This document shows positions 23,488 to 36,089 of a stretch of DNA of 64,000 bases, piece after piece; the first letter of the stretch is position 1, and the number at the start of each line of letters is the position of its first letter. Made by a program: the position numbers and the translations under genes. The stretch lies in assembly GCA_014338405.1 (NCBI GenBank), contig JTDE01000041.1, forward strand, positions 62,001 to 126,000. The letters run 5' to 3'. The stretch comes from Paragonimus skrjabini miyazakii. Its lineage: Eukaryota; Platyhelminthes; Trematoda; Plagiorchiida; Troglotrematidae. Below the pieces are notes generated by a model. The model saw nothing but the letters and a program-made list of their open reading frames with translations. It made no database searches and was not told the DNA's origin.

Positions 23488-23812
23488 CAGGTTGAACAGC
23501 ACCCACAATTGATCGCAGCTGTCGCATTTCCATAGACTATCCAGTCGGCCCTTTTCGAAAAGAAGCACTAGACTCGAGTTTCGCTCCCATTGGAGCTCGT
23601 CACTAGTGCATATTCTCCCCACTGCTGTTTATGAGACAACCGTGTTTACCACTGTGCCATTCACCTCACATTAGGCACGACCGAATTAGGATCGCATGTG
23701 AACACTCAACCACTTTCACTTGTGAGTAATGATCAGGTTACCCGATCGCCTCGAGAGGAGACAAATTTACTGTCTGTTAACTCCAATCGATCACCCCTAG
23801 ACTAGGACTTCT
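23488..23812 (-). mobile_element. SINE-A2, long copy lacking the B box
   Basis: It aligns with A1 over its whole length. The A box is kept with one change (TGGCACAGTGGT, 23648-23659). Relative to A1 about 23 nt are deleted between CACTGC and TTTATGAG, which removes the B box. The 5' end in element sense is GAAGTCCTAGTCTAGGGGTG, longer than in A1 and shared with the copy at 63273. No direct repeats are evident at the ends. The ribozyme is listed separately. Confidence 0.88.
23565..23609 (-). ncRNA. Hammerhead ribozyme, core mutant (C3 to G)
   Basis: Stem I GCACUA/UAGUGC is intact, but the core reads GUGACGA instead of CUGACGA, losing C3, which pairs with G8 and is essential in the family. Stem II is GCUCC/GGAGC with loop AAUG. 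Compared with A1 (GCUCU/AGAGC) both strands of the last pair changed together (U-A to C-G), so pairing is kept. GAAA, stem III and the GUC site are intact. Predicted inactive. Confidence 0.85.
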
Positions 23813-26800
23813 TAGACGGGTCGAAATCTCCGATCTCATTGAACCTGCTAGGCGATATTTGATTAATCAGCCTGGTCGGCAGTTCACAAAATCAGTGCAT
23901 TCACGCGAAACCATTAATATGGTTAAAGGTCACATTACCGGTCGATTCAAAATGTAATGGATGACTCTATGACGTGAGGATTGAGGGGACTCCAGACCAC
24001 TTGCCATCAATAGTGACGATTTGCCATTTGAATGATTAGATCCTACTTCTGTTGAACCTATTTCCCTTAGCTACACGCTGCTTCAACTTCATTTTACCTA
24101 TACAACTATATCGATATAGTGAATTATCGAAAACGGTTGCCCACTGTGATTTGTTTTTATGAGTCAATGTGAACACCTGCGAGGGAGTCAAGTCTGTTTA
24201 AGCGAACAGTTAATTTCGCTGTCAACTCATGAAGTTAAAGGCTGAAGTCAGCCGGGTGGTTCTTTAAGCATTTGGTCATACATTCTAATTAGCTTTTGCT
24301 ATGATGTTTCATCTCATTACCGCTCTGTTGAAGTAGTCATCACCTCACTAGGGCAAATCTCATTGTCTTAACCTGTTTCATAATGAGTGCTAGGCCACCT
24401 ACTGAAGTGGTACAAGGTAACAAGTTACACCATGGGCTGAACTTGGTACGAGACAAGTTATTGCTAAAGTCATTGCCATCATTGTCGTCATGGTTACAAA
24501 AAAACCGCAACTCCGGATACAATAGTTGACCAAGTCAGTGTCAAATCTGTCACGTCTAGCATATCTGATTAACAATAGATGTGCAACCTAAAGCTGTAAA
24601 ATAGAGCACCGTATGTAACATTCATGACGTTGGTATGGATATTAATGATGTGAATATGTGGTCAAAGAAAGGGGACCTCTCTCACAACTCGTAGTGATAA
24701 GGGGATATACAGCATCACATCCCAGTTACAACGTCCACTATTTATGAATGTCACTTAAGCAAATGGAGAGAAGATTTTTATAAGCAGCAGAACTTTGTTT
24801 GGGTTACAGTGAATAGCATTAACGTTTGTTCACACCGTACAACTTCAGAGGAATTGTCTAATCAACCCCTTTCAAAAAGAAATACTCATCTTGGGCTTCA
24901 TCTTGTCACTAGAGCAAGTCATCATAACAGATCGGAACTCCAGTCCACGTTCCAGTGGAGCAGTACGTGTTGACCTTTCCACCGAGGACTTCACATGAAG
25001 TGCCATTTGCAAGCCGTTTGCTTTCTATGGAATTTTGAGGTTTTTGACTCATAACTGCTTAAGGGAACTATTAACCAGTTGGCTCAGACAATGCCTGGAT
25101 GAAGTAACTGGTGGTCAATGAAGTGATTATCGGCTTTGTACGTAGGCCTCCTCTAATTGTCATAAATTGTGTCTAATTAGACGTTCAGGGAAGTGTTTCG
25201 CAATTCGCTTCAGTATACTCTTTTCAGCTGCTTTCTGGTGATTAGTACCATATCTACGCTGGAAGAGATGACTAACACGCGATCCAATAAAGAACGGTTT
25301 CATTATCTTGATACAAAACTGAGATACTATCGGGATAATCGTCTGTATATAAACGACCCGAAGTAGAACAAATATGTATCTTATCCTCTGTTTGTCCTGC
25401 AGGCAAAATGAGGAGTGGACACTAAGTTGTTCAACATTTTCACGGCGGGTCTGAAATCGTATTTGTACGTTCGGAGACAATTTTTCGAAGCCACCGCACG
25501 ACAGTCATGGAATCTGACGAAGTCTTTCCATGTTCATAATAATGTGCCTTCAGAAAGAAACGTGAAACTGGATTAGATTACAGGTTCCCTTGTTAATTTT
25601 GTCAGTATAATTTATCCAGATCTTACTTCAGCATTCTCAAATATACCCTTTGTAGTTTCCTTCTGCTAGCTTTCCATCTGCGTGAGCTTTATATATTGCA
25701 TACGAGAGTGACTTGGGGATCAGTCAATCATTGCTTTCACACAAATATCCCTCACTGCAGAATGGCCTTTATTACAAACTTCCTAAGCACCATATAATGC
25801 AGAAACTTGACCTTGGAGACAGCCACTGATGCACTTTACAAATTGATTGCACACTTTTCGCCATAGAAAATGACAAAAAATCATTACTGACGAATCAAAA
25901 AAATGCTGGCTTTTCCGTGGGTATTATTTGGGGAACCCGTGCTCAAAGATGACTTATTTTAATTCTTTAGTGTTGACTTCAACAAACTTTCACAATTTCT
26001 ACTTTCAAGTTTTACAGTAAGAAGTTGAACTTTGGCTAACCTAGCTGTCAACACAGACCAATTACATTTTCAAGCATACTAGGTTGTGTATGACTCGAAA
26101 TGAGACCTGCGGTGTTGGCTCACTAGAATTTTGAGTAAAGTAGAATACTCATGGCCGAAGTTAATGGAAGACCAAACAAACGATTTAACGTGAAATGAAG
26201 GTAGCATATAATTGAGAATTTTTGCTGTCACTCTCCTTATTGAAGAGGTTTACAAATCCAGTATCGTTTCAGGGAATATTGTCAATTTTATGAGCATTTT
26301 TTGTCACAGTATTTTGTTATCTTTCTCGAATGTCAACGTAGGAAGTAATTATTAATTAAGCTGCAATCGGAACACTCCATCAACGCTAGTCACAAGTGCA
26401 ACACCCAAGTGTATGAAGGCTTTGACAATCACGTGATAAGACGAACATGTTACTGTGCCTAAGAAGATTTCGCTTAAAAATTGGCAACATAGTTGACGTC
26501 ATTTGACAAAATTACGATGGCTTATCATCAGGTCTTAAAGACACGGTCGGACAGGGGGATGCGGTGCAATTTTACTTATAATCAGCTGGTGACTTCATGT
26601 CTCCCCCGTAATCAAGGAATGCTATCGGCAATGATCGTTTACCATCTGTGTCGATGAAATCAAGCTGTAGAGGAAAATAAAGCAATTCAATCTTCTTTGC
26701 TCAAATGATCTTTATTGTTGAGGTCAAAGTTTATGTTACAAACGGAAATGTCAGCGTTGGTCACAAGCATTCTCTCCAATTTTATGGATACAAGATGTAT

Positions 26801-29800
26801 CAGAACGTTATACACTGTAAACCAACTTCCTCGTGCTTGTGGGAAACCAAGACTGCAGTGCTCTCCGAAGCTCGTTGGTTTTAAAGCAGTGGATGACAAT
26901 ATTGAACGATGTCTGTAATTTGCTTGCTGGTCGCACACCACTGGGTGTCTTCCAGATGGTGGAAAGTTTTGTTCAAGCAGTCTCATCTTAAATGAACCTT
27001 GTCGCTATGTCCTTGTTCTCAGGGATAGAATCTCACCAATGCATGCAAAAGTGGACTTGACGTTTACCTGCCTTGGTTTTGCTTGCTTTGAAATGTAAAT
27101 TGATGAATACTTCAGAAATTTGCTCTCTTCACTGACATAATAGTGTGTGATTCTGGGTTAATTCCGAAATACTGTAATTTGGCCTATAAATCATTTAGTG
27201 CTCTGTAAGTCCCCAGTGCAACCACTAAGTTTGGCTTCAGAATTCATTTTCATGTTTTATATGAAAGTCGCCCACATATAATATAAATACTAAAGTTCTA
27301 GATACTCAGACCGGAAATACTAACTGTGAACAGATGATTCTGTCATATTCCATAGTAAATTATATGAGAAATCTTTGTAGCCACATTGATACTTTATTTC
27401 AGATGACTCAAAATAAATAAAGCCGAAAGGTATGCTATCGGATGACTTCAGTGACCAGTCAAAAATCTCACTCAAACAGATCTGTGTTTCTCCTGAAGGA
27501 TTTTAAACACAATAATTAACAAAAATTACACGATGTGAGACAATCTCTTGTCAAAATCGTAATTTAGGAAAGAATATACATTCTGTTTAGACAAGAAATA
27601 GCTGTCATTGAGACATCGGTATATATGATGGGTTTCAGACCTGTTAAAATATAAATTTTCGACATGTCAATAGCTGCTCTGTCAAATAATGGAAACTCGT
27701 AGTCAAATCCTTTAAATTTCACTTCAAACTACAAATTTAGATGTGGACTGTTTCTGTGAACTGTTAGATCGGAAAAGGTCATAAAAGCATTGTTAAATAA
27801 AACTGAGTGCTTTTCCAAGTACCGTTAACGTTTTTATGTAAAAGCGACTTCTAGTAAAAGCTGACAAGTTCAGTTATCCGTTATTGTATGACATTACTAC
27901 TTTACATCTGAAGATGCGTCATCTGCTCACTCGGTTTCCGTCTGCTGGTTTCTTGGACACAGAAGCTTGGCCGTTCTGAAAAATTACTTCTAAAACTAAT
28001 GGCATTTCACAGCTGTTTCATTTTCATGAGTCTCATAAGTTATGGACAGGACATTCTTTGGGTTACTCTCAGAAATGAGCGCTTTAACTAATTTCAAACT
28101 ACCAATAAATGATACATTATATATTGGGTGAATATTCACATGTGGTACTTAGTTCATAGTTGAGATCACTGATATACTGGGTGAAATGTTCTCCAAGCAA
28201 ACACTTGAAGCAAAAGTGATAGTCAAGTGAGGGCGCTACTAATGGATTCTAACTGGAGAGAAACTTAGGTTGGGCGCTACTTACTACAAACAGTTCACTA
28301 AACCTAATGATTTGAATACGAAAACTTTGTTCAAGTATGCATGAAACTCAACTTTTGCAGGCCTGCCATAAATGAAGCCATTATTCCGCCGTCCGATCAA
28401 GTAGCAAGTCAAAATAGACATGAATAACAAGAGAACCATTCACACAATGGTTGAGCGTTCGCTGTCCCTGAGAATTTGTTTATCAAACAACCTGATAAAG
28501 GCAGAGCAGTTAGCGACACATGTTTACTAACGTATTCGTGGATAGTGAAGTTATAAACATTAGAAATTAAAAAGCACAATGTTTCGCACAGTCGGATAAT
28601 TGATTCTAAAGTTGATTTTGTGTTTGATTACCAGGGGGTGCATGTAATGAGATTCGACTGTAAACTTACTCGATATTTTGAAGGGGGACCTTTTATCTTT
28701 GTGTCCATTGTACAGCTTGTTAAGACGTTTAGGAGACAACAGTACATTTACAGCTAGGTTAATCTGGAGTTGTTTTGGAAACCCGCATACCACATTGATG
28801 TGAAACGTATGTCAAACCAAACTGAGTTTAATCAAAAGTATATCAAAATGTCCATGAGCTAAATAGTGGCAGTGTTTCATTACGTAATGTAAGGTAGCAA
28901 TCTTAGCTACGTACCTTTATTGATAAAACAGTGCGGATGCTTATACTGTTTGCAGACTGAGACTATAAATCATTTTTGAATTTATACCATAATTTCGCAA
29001 GAACATAACTGCCGAAATATATTGTAATTGCTTCCAATGTAAGGTGAATGTACGTTTACGGAGTTGTGTCAGCACTATGGAAATTAACAGTTGTTATTGC
29101 ACAGCAACAACGAGACGTATGAGGTCACAATGCGCGGTATGATTTGTACAATTTTGAGCGCGACAACTAATGAATAGAGAAGTGCATATTAGTTGACTCC
29201 ATTCGGCCAAAGATTGGTTCGGTTTGAGGTTTGGTTTTAGTGGTTGCCGATGTTAATGATGGTCAATTCATGGAAATCTTCAGTGTATCAAAAAGAGTTT
29301 AATTGTACACTCGATTTTCAACATGTTGCAAACACTAAAAAACAGAAATGAAAGTTCACAAAATATACAGGGAAATATTTTACTTGGGTTGCTCATAGAT
29401 TTTGCCGCATAAAATTAATTACATCACTATACCCTCTCGATAGCGCCTATTTCAAACGCACATATATAAACTTGCACTGAATTGAGTGTAGTTTCAAATC
29501 TCACTGGGAATATTTGTTGATAAGTTACTAAACAATGCCTTTCAATGTTTTCCACGAAATATTGATAGTCTTTCCGTTTATTCATTGTTCGACTATGCAA
29601 GTAATGTGATGAATATGTACCCGCTATTCTTCTAACATCAATCCTGGAATGTGCTAACTTTAGTCAATGGTAGGTTATTGGGAAATTGGTTATCTTGAGT
29701 GGAACATCATTCACTCGCACTGAGATAAGCTTTTCAACCAGTCACTTGTTTGAAAACGTGTATTTGCCACACAATTCGGCAATCATGGGAACGCACCCAA

Positions 29801-31864
29801 AATTTGAATTGGACTGGTAATAAGAATGCATACAATACGTGGGTTCTAACAAGGGAAAATCTCATGGTTATTGATGCGAAAGTTACTTATAACCAGAAGA
29901 TGAATGGCGCCAGTAAAAATACATTTATATAACACGTAAATAGCAGTGGACCGAATATATGTGTATAACAAAAGTTCATAACAAAATGTTGGGACTTACC
30001 AAACTCCGCACAGCGCAGCAGAAATGAATCTGACTGTTACCAACCATTAGTTGTGACAGTGGGAGCTTACGGGATAAGACTGGCGGATGGATTGATGTTG
30101 TAGTGATCCTTGACTTTAAATCGTCCAGCGGTTGAAGATACTTGCCGTGGAACTGCGCATTGTTTAGTTTGTTTGGGTACGTCGAGGCATGGTGTGTTTT
30201 TCAGTATGCTGCGCAGCAATGAATGGTCATTTTGCTTGATGCGTCGCGTATAACTGTGTAACAAAATCTGATTAGTTGTTATGGCAGTTTCCGCGAACAT
30301 GAGCCATGTCAAACCATGACATAGGAAATGCATTGGTGGCATCAACAATGACGTTGCTGACATGACTGGAACGGCTGATCCTGTCGAGCATTTCTTGTAA
30401 AAGTCCTCGTCCAGTGGTCTCTATCAGGTGTTGTTCTGGTCGGTCCCAGTCAACGTTGTGACTGTCCTTCCCTGCCAGGCTTTATAATGGATGTTGGTTG
30501 GATAAATATGGCTGCTTTTATAGTTCACCCTTCCGAAGTGTGAGTCGAAGGGGTGTCAGCGTTGGCACACGTCACATATTAAACAGGACGTTAGGGAGGT
30601 AATTGACTTGATCACACAAATGACAAGTTCAACAGGATAATTAAGAAATGTTCACGGACGAACGCATTCGAGGCATGGTGATGAATTTATCATGATGTTC
30701 CAGTCGACCGAACAGACACCCGTCGTTTTTGAATGAGGTCATTTGAACCCAAATAGGACAGTCCGGAATGTTTAGTTGAGTGTGGAAACAACTAACACAT
30801 TTCTCAGCGAACTTGGTAATTTACTGAATTTCAGGTTGACTGTTAACTTCCAGTCGGAAGACCGCAGATTGTTGTCAACAGAACAGACACTATTCTCCTC
30901 CAAAGCAGACTGGCAAACCGCAGTATTACTTACACAATTGTGCAATTTGAATTTCAGACATCATGAACTGATTACACCTCATTTGAGGACACCGACATGG
31001 ATGCTCCAGGTAGAAAAGGATCGAAGTTCACCGTCTGGTCATGGCAAAGTTATGTACTACCTACAAAGGTTACGAAGAGCGAAAATGGAATTAACTAATT
31101 CTTTTGGTGAAGTGCTGACCGTCGTACTTACCTAACTTCTAACTCACGTATGACGATAAGCATTGTCCGCTCTGTACCTTAGATATGCTTTCCCTTTTTT
31201 GACAGAAGAAAAACAATATTATAAGCCTATTCAGAGATATTCTTTCTTATGAAGGCAATAAGTTTCTAACCAGTAAGCAACATACAGTTAATTTTCAAAA
31301 ACGTATAAGCTAAAAAGAGTGGATTTATTCAAAATTCACACTTTACAGCTTCCATGGATCTATAATGGATAAGGTTAACTATTGAATTTAACGTTGCAAT
31401 GTTGTTGTTGATTTTTAGAAGTTGTTTGTCGTGAAGTACTTACTTTTTCACCGTATCAGTAATTCGTTTCACATGACTTTCTATCTCATTTTACCATTAA
31501 CATGAAATATTTTAGAAATGCCTTCTTGATAAGACTTGCAAACTTGACTCGTTTCCATGTGATTCTCCATTTCATTTATTATTTATGTGAAACAGTACTT
31601 TCCCGTCGTGAATCTTCGCAAAGTAAACAATTGATTGACGTAGGTTCTGACTGCCGACAGGTTAAACATTCTGAATTTAAACCATTAACAGGAATGAAAA
31701 AGGATGAAGATATGAAAATTGTTTAGTAACTAACCTGATAAAACGAAAGAAACAAACACCGAACGGAGTGGAACCCTTAATAACCAGTGCATCTGCGTAC
31801 AAAAGTTGAGGACTGAATGTGCAAATTGTTTATCGAGTCATACAATTCGTATTACCGTCTTATG
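23813..31864. other. 8-kb interval without recognised genes
   Basis: Frames of 106 codons (25160-25480, -), 99 codons (26687-26986, -), 98 codons (30067-30363, -), 119 codons (30776-31135, +) and 74 codons (31502-31726, +) were examined and none resembles a known family. On - a TATAAAAG box occurs near 30515 (ACTATAAAAGCAGCC), which could be a promoter or LTR relic. A weak match to a P1-type tail (TTATCATCAGG) lies near 26520. Confidence 0.45.
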
Positions 31865-31900
31865 TGATATTTGAATAGAACAGAAAAAAGACTGACATTG
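31865..31900 (+). repeat. Fragment of the 32-kb inverted-repeat element
   Basis: TGTGATATTTGAATAGAACA then GAAAAAAGACTGACATTG matches the outer part of the arms at 32126-32295 and 32407-32576. It stops shortly before the assembly gap, so the element probably continued into the unsequenced bases. Confidence 0.6.
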
Positions 31901-31935
31901 CTGCAAAACCAGTGATCGTTTACAGAACATTTCGA

Positions 31936-32035
31936 NNNNNNNNNNNNNNNNNNNNNNNNNNNNNNNNNNNNNNNNNNNNNNNNNNNNNNNNNNNNNNNNN
32001 NNNNNNNNNNNNNNNNNNNNNNNNNNNNNNNNNNN
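31936..32035. other. Assembly gap (100 N)
   Basis: Exactly 100 unresolved bases, a conventional placeholder length. Copies of the same repeat lie on both sides, so collapsed or unresolved repeats are a likely cause. Confidence 0.98.
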
Positions 32036-32125
32036 CTAATAGAGACACGCCTGGATTGGCAATGAAGCTCTATCAGGCTGACTTCGAACCAATTGTCAAA
32101 ATTGGCTCAAACTGAGCCTGTGACT

Positions 32126-32576
32126 ATGTGTTATTTGAAGCAACCATTTCCCGTTAAAAATTTGAATAGAGCAGACGAAAGGTTGATATTACACGATTTA
32201 TGTTCGAACAGATTTCGCTGCATCCCTACCGGTGCTTAATGCAGATGAGTTAAAATGTACAAAATTCCAAACCACAAGACATTCACAAAAGGTCAGTATG
32301 TCTAGGCTATCGCAATCAGTCGTCCTCACTCCATTTTTTGTGTACAAAAAAAAACTGTTTGCGACGTTGATGCTACCTTGGTAGCAACTGAACTGGTTTT
32401 GAACTTTGACCTTTTGTGATTGTCTTGTGGTTTGGAATTTTGTACATTTTAACTCGTCTGCAGTAAACACCAGTAGAGATGCAGCGAAACTCGTTCAGCA
32501 TAAATCGTGTAATGTCAGTCTTTTGTCTGCTTTATTCAAATTTTCAACGGGAAATGGTTGTTTCAAATTTATGTGA
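32126..32576. repeat. Long inverted repeat, arms about 170 bp, loop about 111 bp
   Basis: Left arm 32126-32295 and right arm 32407-32576 are reverse complements with few differences. Paired landmarks are CAACCATTTCCCGTT with AACGGGAAATGGTTG, TTACACGATTTATG with CATAAATCGTGTAA, and the inner GTACAAAATTCCAAACCACA with TGTGGTTTGGAATTTTGTAC. The loop (32296-32406) has no coding content. A third partial copy lies at 31865-31900. Similarity of the arms suggests a fairly recent fold-back or MITE-like insertion, or an inverted duplication. No target duplication or transposase was seen. A 90-codon frame on - across it is chance. Confidence 0.85.
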
Positions 32577-33214
32577 TATTATCAACTATATTAGTTCCTT
32601 CAGTATGCTCGCTTTGAAGTTGTTTGCATTATTGTAACCGCCATCTCGACTGCTACTCAACGACACCGGGTCCAACCATAGTAGTTATATTAGTTTTGTG
32701 CTTCTCTCTCCTATTTTTCATTGTAAGGTAATTTTAGCCGGAACAAATGAGAGATTACGTCAAGTAACCGCGATGAAGGTTCTCAATCACTTATGTGGAG
32801 TGACTACTAACTAGTTGTATAATATATCGAATATGGAGACCGCGAGCGTTGTTCAGATCATTTTATTACAGAGTTGCGAACATTCAACCAAAAACAGTCC
32901 GTCAGCCTATTTTGGCGACCGCCGAATCGATCGCTATTTGGTTACGCAACAATAACCTGTGCTCTCAAAAGAAATTGGTTCAGTCCCTGCAATTTCCGTG
33001 GTCACAGATCAAGCACATCCAATGTAACCACATACAAACATTCGACCCTGTCCATGTAACATAAAATCCAGCCAACATTCGGCCAGGGCCTAACCAATCA
33101 CTGTGTGCGTAGTCTAATGTTAGCCTTCATTGTCACTCGTGAACAGTCAGTTCTTGTTTTTTGCGCCTTGTTTTATGACATCTTGAAGAAACCTATGTAA
33201 CTGTATTGACTTGA
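32577..33214. other. Spacer, nothing recognised
   Basis: Two overlapping short frames near 32849-33064 (+) match nothing. No repeat family was identified. Confidence 0.5.
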
Positions 33215-33223
33215 AAAAGAATT
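33215..33223. repeat. Probable target-site duplication, left (SINE-A4)
   Basis: AAAAGAATT recurs at 33295-33303, overlapping the last bases that still match the SINE. Part of the match may be microhomology with the element. Confidence 0.5.
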
Positions 33224-33300
33224 TCAATTTGAACATCACCCACAATTGATCGAAGCTGTCGCATTCCCATAGACTATCCAGTCGGCTCCTTTCGAAAAGA
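33224..33300 (-). mobile_element. SINE-A4, 5'-truncated copy starting at the ribozyme stem I
   Basis: TGAACATCACCCACAATTGA, GCTGTCGCATTCCCATAGAC, TCCAGTCGGC and TTTCGAAAAGAA match A1 almost exactly, then similarity stops. In A1 coordinates the break is after 11755, so the copy lacks everything 5' of the closing strand of ribozyme stem I and starts about 6 nt downstream of the predicted cleavage site. The low divergence suggests a fairly young insertion. Confidence 0.85.
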
Positions 33301-33303
33301 ATT

Positions 33304-36089
33304 ATCGAAAACAATTGTTCGTCACATCGTTACTCTTAATTTTATTACGTTGTTCCATCTGACCAGCGGTTATGAAATAACCGTTTTCTTTCAAATTACA
33401 GATTGTGAAACGCTTTGTATCATAATCATGTACGATTCTTTAAAACTCCTTCGGGCAGCCGATGTCACCTAAAGTTTGTTCACATTGGCGTAATCATCAA
33501 CCGAAGTGTTGTTTGTACAAATCCATCCTCTCGTCTCAAACATTATGCGTAACAGTTCTCTTCTGAGTACTTCAGATATTCACCAGCTCATGTAGTTTTG
33601 ACTGGACAGCAAGGTGAATAGATTCATGAATTTCACAAATCTTACTAATCCACTATAATGACAATCAGCTAATAATCTTACTAGTCAACTTGTAATATAT
33701 GTCCGGATGTAAGCACTTCATCTGGTTTAGTGAACTCCGAGCAGTTTTATGGTCATTTCAAAATTTATACACAACTCTGACATCCAGTTTGGACTAGCAA
33801 GCTTAAGGAAGATGGTTATAATTCCTATTTTTTGGAATGGGATTATAACTGAACAGATGCAAAATGTTTTCTTATTTTGGGTCAGTTTTATAGACAGAAA
33901 ATTTGTGCATGATTCTAGGTGAAAAAGGAAAATAGTCGATAACTTGCCATTCTTTTATTGGTGAAAAAATTCAAATCCAAATTGTCACGTCTAATACTAT
34001 ACAATAGAATATGTCCCTCTTTTACCCGATGAGTTCCATCTTGTCCACCGTAGAGACGTAGTGTCATTCAGCTGTATTCCGGTCACCATTTGAACACCGC
34101 TCGTTTCATATGATAATAGAATTGCAGCTTGTGAATTGTCAAAAAGTAATATCTCCGGCTTCACTGGGTTTAGAGTCAGGTATTGAGACATTCGTAAGCA
34201 ATGCAACAACTGCTTGAAGTTCCATTTGTTCACAGCTCAACAACACGAAGCGAATGATGGTTGAGTTTGCTCGGTACAGGCGTAAGGGAACCTAAAACTA
34301 AAAATTTCACATGATATAGTGAGTAGAAATGATAGTTGAATGTAAGTCGTACAAAAACAACTGATTGCGGTATTTCAAGAAACAGACAATTCTTGATTAA
34401 CCGAGGATTAAGTAAACTCCATTAGTCAACAATTTGTCATAAATTCTAACAATTGCATTGGGCAGAACGGTAGACGAGGAGGATTTTCTTTGATGCATAC
34501 GTTTAGATAACCGGATCTTACGGATGAACAAACTATTGATGCCAACTGAGAGAGTATCAAATTTTCAATATTCCTCTAGAGTTGGCGCATTTATGATCAA
34601 GTGTGCCTTCTGGTTCAGCGTCGAATAATTTTGGGTGTCGTTGAAAGAAAAACGAGATGCGTATTCTGAAATTTCCTTGTCCTAACATCAGTTGCCAACG
34701 GTTTTCGACGTTTCAGCGAGAAATTTCCACAATGTATGCAACTTCAGTTGTATAAAAGTAGGTTATGAGGTGGGACATTTCTCTGCGGACGTGCGCTACA
34801 TGATCCCGACGGTGAACTTTTAGGGTTCGTTGGCTGGAAAAGTCAAAAGAAATATTGTTGTTAAGCTTTGATCAAGAACCAAAGAGTGAACTCTCACGAC
34901 ATTCTTAACCGTCTAATTAATAGATGACAGAAGCGACGGAAAATGATTGCCAACTACGTTCGTAGTTTTCCTGTGCCACATTTATAATTCTGAGGTGTGG
35001 AAAGTTTGATTTGTTATATTGAAGTAAACGTCCCCATTTGCTGAAACCTAATCCGTGCTCCAGCTTCCATGTGTAATCTGTGGGACTAGTCTGATGACGA
35101 CTAGTTTTGGTCAGGTGTGATTGAGTACATCTGGAAAGCAAAGATACATCGAATAGGTTCGAGGATAACAGTCAACCACATTACAAATTTCACGGAATTA
35201 GTGGTCTGCTAGTTGGAGTGAGACCTTGTTCACGTGAGTCTCGAAAATCACGAGTGCTGAGATATTTTTAGAACATAACTAACCTAGCGGTCTGTACAAC
35301 CACCTTTGGGACATGAACCTCACAAGTTTACGATTGCAGCTGGCATTTTTAATATACCGTGCTACATTTTGCACAGCGGCATAATGGCTTCAGTTAACTT
35401 TACTAATGTGGGGAAGGAATATATAAAGCTGAACATCGTTCATTCATCCGACCAGATAAAATCTCTTTTGTTCCTCGATTTGTCTTAATTTCTGACAGAT
35501 TATTATTGACATATGGCAAACTGTCATCTGTAAACTTGAATCATCCATGGATTCGTCGAGTCCCTGACAAATTGCCGATCTCTCCCTCCCCATGATAATT
35601 GTTTCAACTATTGTCCACGCGAGCCGGTGTACGACATGTTTTATACGCCAAGCCAGCTTGTTTGTCAAACATTTTGTGCAGTTCTCAAATCCGTTTTTCT
35701 CCCACCGCAATCTAACAATTTCATTGAGTGTATTGAAAACAGAACTGTTCTAGTATTAGGGACAGGTTATTTGTAAGCGAATGCTTTATAGGTGGTCGTT
35801 AATTTTGAAACGAATGCGCTTTTATGAAACGAACCTGAGGTTTTGTAATTTGTTAATCTCTGTTTTTAGCTTGTGTGTTTGAATCAGTAGGGTCAGTAGA
35901 ATTTCATGTTAAAGTTTTAACGGATTTCATCAAAGGGGTTTTATAAAATCAGTCACGTTTAGCATACATCAACATCAACAGCCATGAGCATGGACAGAAG
36001 GTAATGTGGCTCAAGCCGTCACATACAACAGCAGTGACGGAGAACATCCTAGAAGTCGTTTCTAAGAGGGTTAACAGGTAAACAAAAGG
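33304..36089. other. Interval without firm features
   Basis: The frame 33997-34233 (-) contains LTLNPVKPEILLFD, reminiscent of the LTLNxxKxE segment of non-LTR reverse transcriptases, but nothing around it supports this. Frames at 34917-35141 and 35444-35710 (-) match nothing. The bases from about 35940 to 36089 may be the 3' UTR of the LINE remnant that follows. Confidence 0.4.

Noticed and set aside
26515..26560. Additional P1 tail (TTATCATCAGG) and similar strings near 43430 and 40085
   Set aside because: The match is limited to about 10-16 bases around ATCAGG and flanks do not align with the known tails.
30776..31135. 119-codon frame considered as a gypsy integrase or gag fragment
   Set aside because: No zinc-binding or catalytic pattern is visible and no LTRs flank it. 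A TATAAAAG on the other strand near 30515 is not enough to call an LTR.
33997..34233. LTLNPVKPEILLFD as a reverse transcriptase fragment
   Set aside because: The resemblance is limited to one short segment and no neighbouring RT motif (Y/F-x-D-D) was found on the same strand.
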